From the NCBI RefSeq assembly GCF_018873765.1, contig NC_057916.1, positions 12,170,001 through 12,234,000 on the forward strand: a DNA stretch of 64,000 bases, in the 5' to 3' direction. Of the stretch, positions 59,201 through 64,000 are shown in pieces. The notes under the pieces are model-generated. The model had not been told where the DNA came from, did no database searches, and saw only the letters and a list, made by a program, of their open reading frames with translations. The position numbers were made by a program, and so were the translations under genes. The first letter of the stretch is position 1. Each line of letters begins with the position of its first letter. This DNA comes from Telopea speciosissima (lineage: Eukaryota; Streptophyta; Magnoliopsida; Proteales; Proteaceae).

Positions 59201-59710
59201 CACTGGAGACGTAACATCAATACATTATCTTTTTTACATGTGTACTTTTCCACTGCTTATGCCAGATAGCTCCCTATCCTGTCAAAATGCAGCTCGTTTT
59301 TCTTGACCTAGTTTAGATTCTGTTATGAAGAAGACTGCACCAAAGAAGACCCATTGTCGCAGGAGAGCTTCCGGAAACTAGCAATGCCATTGCCGTTCTC
59401 CAAGCAACATCATTCAAAACTTGTTTGCTACATCACAAAGGAGCTAATGGATACGGAGAATCCACCACTAGTCTTGCCAAATGGCTATGTTTATAGCACT
59501 AAGGTTTGCACCTGTCTAGAAGCAATGGAATTGGTGGGTTATGATGAATGCAATTATGTATTATTTGTTTGTCCTAATTTGTCTTCTGTGTGAAATTGTT
59601 AATGCCAGGCCCTAGAAGAAATGGCTAGTAAGAAGAACGGCAAAGTCACGTGTCCTAGGACAGGTGTAGTCTGCAACTATTCTGAACTTGTCAAGGCTTT
59701 CATTTCGTAG
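53242..59710 (+). CDS. MAEA: MAEA/GID9 homologue, CTLH E3-ligase subunit
   Basis: Seven exons: 53242-53538, 53667-53861, 54635-54757, 55518-55697, 58896-59029, 59317-59503 and 59609-59710. Phases are consistent and the product has 405 residues. MAEA (yeast Fyv10/Gid9) is a RING-type core subunit of the GID/CTLH ubiquitin ligase, which in yeast degrades gluconeogenic enzymes. Visible parts: a helical N-terminal region (1-125); LisH around 130-164 (NNTRVKRILVDYMLRMSYYD); CTLH 165-222 (DVFQEAKKVIDALQNKEVAP, then FEFQLRLQEFIELVRADN); CRA 223-300 (ARKYLAPWGATHMKELQR-like, TYTRKYLAPWG here; LYGMTLEPLLNIYLQAGLSA); and a degenerate RING at the C-terminus (CYEEDCTKEDPLSQESFRKL, PNGYVYSTKALEEM, VTCPRTG). 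The exon 4 acceptor is weak (gagcaag/TTC), but the protein match fixes it. Intron 4 is 3.2 kb and carries an Au SINE. Confidence 0.94.
55698..58895. other. MAEA intron 4 (3.2 kb)
   Basis: No coding exon was found between exon 4 and exon 5; the protein reads straight from ATYK to VLFEPKQWDYL. The intron holds TG microsatellites (about 55728 and 55877) and the Au SINE at 56593-56759. The remaining frames (for example 57481-57681 and 57838-58056) show no family motif. Confidence 0.7.
56593..56759 (+). mobile_element. Au-type SINE in MAEA intron 4
   Basis: 167 bp: GGGCCTTGGTGCAACGATTA, then B-box CACGGGTTCGAGTC, GGAAACAGCCTCTC, GGGGTAAGGCTGCGTAC, GACCCCGCAGTGGCGG and GTGCACTGGGTACGC with a short T tail. 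A perfect 20-bp target duplication ending in 'atcagctgtcaagagagg' lies at 56573-56592 and 56760-56779. The long intact duplication makes it the youngest of the three Au copies in the window. Confidence 0.94.
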
Positions 59711-60392
59711 CCATGGATGTTACAGAAATATTGAGCCAGGTCCCATGGTAACACTTGCAACAGATGACCGCTAAGTTATTGCATCTTCATATATATTATA
59801 AAGTTGCCTGCCTCTCAAGATGCAAGCAAGCATTCTGATGTTCACTTCATGACTTTGAGCTTGTTCATTGTTCTCAACCCATGTATAGTTCACAAGACAA
59901 ATTTTCTTTTTTCCTTCTTCCCCTCTTTTTGGTTCAATAGCAAGCTCCGTGTGTGTCATATTACCTGTTAACAAATTGCTATAGAAAATGAAACATTTTT
60001 TATCACTAGTTATTATAACCTAGACTGACCAGAATTTTATGAAAGGAAGTTCATGAGCCAGAAGAGAGTGGTTCTAACAGAAATTGGTCAAACTGGTGAA
60101 TTTAAGACAATTGCTAGTGCAGTTTGTTGGTACTCTGCCAGTAGAGTACAGGACTACAGGCCTCCCAAGAGGTCACGGGTTCGATTGATAGGCTGACACC
60201 AAAAAAACAAAACTGGTGAATTGGCAAGAAACAGAGAACTGGTTGCTTTTCCTGGAATTGTGAGTCACCCTTGAGTTCTATGCAACACCCTTAGATGATT
60301 GATTTTCATCAAACAGAATATTGGGTATTGCAAATTCTATCTTAGCTGCAAAATCAATCTTATGCACCTCCTGGATCAATGAAATGGATTGG

Positions 60393-60800
60393 ATATCTTT
60401 TCTGAACCTTCCTGTTGGCTGGTGGAAATTAAATGTAGATGGCTCGGCGAAGCCACCATCTGGACCAGCAGAAAATTGGTTGAGTGATCACGACTTTCCA
60501 GGAACTTGCCATGCTTACTACTTTGCCGAGACAGTTGGATACAATAGCAATATACCTGCAGAGTTCATGGCTATCCGTGAAGCCCCAAGACTGGCATGGG
60601 ATTGTGGCTGTGATACCTGGTGGTTGAACTAGACTGCAAACCTGTGGGTGCCGGCAATGACCGAAGCTCAAGTTACAAATCGGTTTTACTAGACCTACCT
60701 TGATGACAAATTGAACTTTCTCAAATGAGAATGTAGAGATTGTTTGCCATTAGTATCCTGAAGCCAACTCTGTAGCTCACAGCTATTGCTGCAGATACTG
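60393..60800 (+). mobile_element. LINE RNase H-like remnant
   Basis: Translation gives a plant LINE-type RNase H region: GWWKLNVDGSAKPPSGPA at the start, TVGYNSNIPAEFMAIREA and LAWDCGCDTWWLN, then after a stop a weaker EANSVAHSY, matching the 'REANsvAd' end of the domain. The first catalytic Asp lies in NVDGS and the Glu in PAEFMAIREA. The segment between them is altered and the frame is broken, so this is a dead fragment. No 5' LINE domains (endonuclease, reverse transcriptase) are nearby. Confidence 0.65.
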
Positions 60801-62483
60801 TAGGGCGATCTGCCCCTCATCTAATTATGTAATGCGAAAAAGGGAAAAAGAGTGTTGCCTGGTCGTGTGGATCCTTCGCTGAGACACTGGAGCACATGAA
60901 ATTACCGTCCCTCTTCCCAATGAAATAAAAAATCTCATCCATGCTCATGCCCTTGTGTGTATTTTTGTTGGCTCTCTACTGGGGCAAAGGCTACATGACT
61001 AGGCAGCGATCTCTTGCCCTACGTAATTTTCCCATTCTAAACAATCTTTCCGAAAGAGGAAAAAAAAAAAAACTGAAAATGCAAAATAAGTCGAAAATTG
61101 AGGACAGATTTGGCTATTTGAAAGCAAGAGTGCCAGACTATCAGTATGAAACTTCCCACTGGTAGCGTTAGCCAATCAGGCCTGTGTGCTGCAAATCAGT
61201 TGATCATGGCCAAACTCCATCTTGGCTCGCCGGCTTCTAGCCTCATTACCCTGACACAGCTTAGTTCAGCTTATCATAGGGGAGTTCGATAAACCGGATA
61301 TAATCTATATCCGGTTTGGTTAAGGCAGATCTAATGTCTCTGTGACAAACATCCAATCTATGCCTCATCTGATTAACAAAATGATCACTATGGATTTTGA
61401 TATATCCTATCTGATTAATATCTATCTAATTATTGTTGGGAGAATGTTTGGGGGCGGGGGGGGGGGGGGGGCAGAGGGAATGTATTGCCCATGCAAAGAC
61501 ACAGAGGGGGTAAAATGACCACCCCACCCAATGAAATGCCAAAATCCCGCTCATGCTCCCCATAGAGAACGCGAACCCTTATTGTTGTATGTATATATAA
61601 CATCATGTTTACAACTTGAGGCCTTTCTTATATATATACATTTTCTGATATTTTATTTTTTGATAATGTTCAAAAAATTCTTTCATTTTGAGGAAAGGGA
61701 ATTTCATTATGAAGGCCAAGAAATCGCTGCATGTCGTGTTGCCCCTATACCAGCACAGGGACAAGGGACAGTGAGAGCACATGCATGGGCATCAACGTGT
61801 ATGGTATATTGATTTCATGGGGGTGGGTGGTCAAGCAAATAATTTTGGGTGATCAGGCAAATAATTTATGCTCAACAGCTCTAAGGCAAACATGGACAGT
61901 GTCAAGACATTTTTTGGCTCCTCCTTCTCATTCAGAGGTTAACTTGGTAGCATAAGAGAAGCAAAGAAATACAACCGAATTTCAGAGCCACATGAAAATA
62001 TCATGTCAACTGCTCTGTTGCAACATTTGCCCATGGTACAGTAATAAGCTTTCATCTAGACAGGTAGCAAACACCCCCCCCCCTAAAAGACGGACACAGG
62101 ACAAGATATTTACTTGGGCCAAGCTTGACATGAGACGATTCTCCTCATACTAATAATAAATGTACGCACTATTGAGCAAGGAGAATTTTGGGACCAACAA
62201 GATGTATAGGAAGCCTAAACCTGAAATCCTGCTATCATCCTTGGCTTCATGACAGCAGCATCCGATTGAAATCTCTACCCACGTCCAAATTTTCCAGCAT
62301 CCGATTGAAATCTCTACCCACGTCCAAATTTTCATTCCCATGGTTCTGTAAACAGAGGTTTATTCCCAAATTGTTCATTATCCAAGTCAAATGTCTATTA
62401 CTACTACTGTTACCAACAATAGTCACATTATGTAAACAGAACATAGTTAAATTTAGTTCCCAACAAGGTCATTACTTAGAACC
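60801..62483. other. Intergenic between MAEA and RS2Z
   Basis: No gene recognised. Contents: A-run at 61060, a G run of about 15 at 61455-61471, and a TA-rich patch at 61590-61640. Segments near 60850-60940 and 61470-61560 share diverged words about a cassette of 'aatgaaat...aaatcccgctcatgctc' type, suggesting dispersed repeat fragments; 61735-61805 shows a related word set. The last 150 bp are probably the RS2Z 3' UTR. Confidence 0.4.
62256..62333. repeat. 39-bp perfect tandem repeat, two copies
   Basis: Units 62256-62294 and 62295-62333 both start 'cagcatccgattgaaatctc' and appear identical. They lie about 150 bp beyond the RS2Z stop codon (that gene runs leftwards), so they may be part of its 3' UTR. 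Confidence 0.85.
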
Positions 62484-63875
62484 CTAGTTATGAGCACTTG
62501 AAGGAGATTCACTGCCCTGAGGAGAACCACGGTTGTCATCCTCATCTTCTACAGGACTCCTGTCATCCCTAGGACTAGGGCTAGGGCTCCGTCCATTCGC
62601 TTGAGGGCTTTGGTACCTCCTGCCTTCAGGGCTCTCTCCTCTCTCAGGGCTTGCAGGGCTTCTGCTCTTGGCTCTAGGACTCCCACTGTAGTCTGACCCA
62701 TCATGCTGAGTGGCCTCCTTGCTCTCTCTCGGTGGACTTTCTCTCTCTTGAGGACTGTTCCCATCTGGTGTAAGGCTGCGCTTCCTTCCTCTAGATGGTG
62801 GAGGTGAACTCTTCTTCAACTTAGGACTCCTGCTGTAACGTGGACTCTTTGACCTCTTCTCCTCACGCTCAACACTCCTCTCTCTCCTTGCAGGTGATCT
62901 GGATCGGCTGGCCAAAAAAAATTAGTTTTAGCATACAGATGAGATGGGAGAGTGAACGTCTCTGAAACCCATCAGAAGCTGGTAACAACCCCCCCCCCCC
63001 CAAAAAAAAAATAAAAACATACTATTTTCTTCCTTCTCTCTTTTTTTTTTTGCGAGGGAAGGGGGGGGGGGGGGAGAGAGAGAGAGAGAGGGAGGATTTG
63101 AAAACTAGTTTTCCCTTCACATTCTCCCCCACGTGCCAAGAGATTCCACAGTGCCACACTCGACACTCCAGTAAACACAAGGAAAAGTGTTCAAAGTTCC
63201 ACCACCCCCTCCCCCAATACAAAAAAATATATATAAAATACTTCCAAGTAAAACAATATCCTGTTCCTAATGGGACAAAAATTAATATTAGTTAAATAAT
63301 ATGTCAACCACTGACTTCCCACAGTTAACCCAATGCTTGTCACTGAAACAACAAAATGTTCTGTATTTATCTGCCTAAACCAATCTAATCCCCACTACCA
63401 TGACAAGCACAAGATCACATAATGCAGATTCCTTCATGTAATACAAGATAACACACCTGTAACTGCGGCTCCGGCTGTAACTTCGACTCCGGCTTTTTCT
63501 GCCACGGCGAGGAGAGGGGGATCGTGATGGTGACCGAGAATAGCTATGCCCACGTCTGAAAAAAGAGCATCATCATCCCATGAGTTAAAAAATCGGACAC
63601 ATCAAAATCCTTAAGCACCAGGCCCAGACAATAAACATGAATGAAATAGCTCAATGCAGTTCAAGAGAGTGACAATACTTCAGTTCCTTTGGACTATTCT
63701 GGCAGTTTCTTTCTATATGACCTCTTTCTCCACATCGGTAACACTTGTTCTTCCAGTCTCCAGCTTTGCAATCTCGAGCCCAGTGACCATCAAGGCCACA
63801 GTTGAAGCAGCGACCAGACCCAGGAGGAGGACCTCTTCCCAGATACTCCCTTGAACCACCTGATCCACGTGGTCC
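62484..63875 (-). CDS. RS2Z: RS2Z-type SR splicing factor (3' part)
   Basis: Three exons are visible on the minus strand: 63875-63679, 63555-63457 and 62907-62484, with matching phases (phase 0 entry, then 2, then 2). The N-terminal RRM exons lie beyond the window end, so this is partial. The first visible exon has a Gly-rich linker ([16 protein letters not shown]) and two CCHC zinc knuckles, [14 protein letters not shown] and [14 protein letters not shown], which define the plant RS2Z class. The second exon is an RS domain ([20 protein letters not shown]). The last exon continues RS/SP repeats ([20 protein letters not shown]), ending in an acidic Ser/Pro tail ([18 protein letters not shown]). 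SR proteins act in spliceosome assembly and splice-site choice in nuclear speckles. The acceptor of the first exon (aag/GGACCACG at 63876) is the least certain boundary. Confidence 0.9.
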
Positions 63876-64000
63876 CTTCATTCCAGGCAAGCAAATCCTC
63901 AATACCATAGACCAAGATAAAACAAACAAATGCTACACATCATGGGTAAAGGAATATGTAAGACCAAAAAAGTATAACTACAAATTACAGACAACGGTTT

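Noticed and set aside
60115-60215. Possible further tRNA-derived SINE head (ggtactctgccagtagagta, then cacgggttcgatt)
   Set aside because: Only the A- and B-box-like words are present; no body, tail or target duplication could be found.
1-64000. CRISPR arrays, rRNA genes, bacterial operons, organelle DNA inserts
   Set aside because: None seen. The tandem repeats present lack the regular repeat-spacer layout, and no rRNA or organelle gene sequence was recognised.

Overview
The window is nuclear DNA of a flowering plant. The evidence is spliced genes with GT-AG introns whose products belong to plant families (CCT-motif protein, ALS3-type transporter, RS2Z splicing factor), LTR elements primed by initiator Met-tRNA, three Au-type SINEs, and many foldback/MITE elements in introns. 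The species cannot be named from the sequence. Nothing bacterial, viral (beyond retroelement fossils), organellar or CRISPR-like was seen.

Layout. 1-8.2 kb: intergenic DNA packed with small transposons (Tourist-like MITEs, foldbacks, a hAT-like MITE, a 484-bp TRIM). 8.2-9.85 kb (+): a three-exon CCT-motif transcription regulator with two MITEs in its first intron. 9.85-13.3 kb: no gene recognised. 13.3-21.9 kb (-): RPP30, the RNase P/MRP protein subunit, in six exons. Its 5.9-kb third intron holds a long-TIR transposon with protein-like interior sequence and an LTR-type fossil. 22-27.4 kb: MITEs, an Au SINE and a 2.8-kb TIR-bounded element. 27.4-29.4 kb (+): ALS3, with a tandem duplication that copies the 3' splice site of intron 1. 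31.6-50.35 kb (+): a small membrane-protein gene stretched to about 19 kb by insertions: a poly-C/poly-A tract, two Ty1-copia fossils, a hAT element with a BED finger, a BSD-domain gene fragment and an Au SINE. 50.35-53.2 kb: a golgin-candidate-6 pseudogene fragment. 53.2-59.7 kb (+): MAEA/GID9, a CTLH E3-ligase subunit, in seven exons. 60.4-60.8 kb: a LINE RNase H remnant. 62.5-64 kb (-): the 3' part of an RS2Z splicing factor running off the window.

The six host genes do not form a pathway; this is an ordinary plant gene neighbourhood with heavy intronic transposon load. I found no convincing new multi-gene system. The items most worth checking are the duplicated ALS3 splice acceptor, the 436-bp C/A tract, the TIR element with a possible captured gene fragment, and the hAT insertion that split a BSD-derived sequence. 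Exon boundaries were set by reading splice sites and checking phase by hand. The one unresolved phase problem (first intron of the membrane-protein gene) is stated in its entry.
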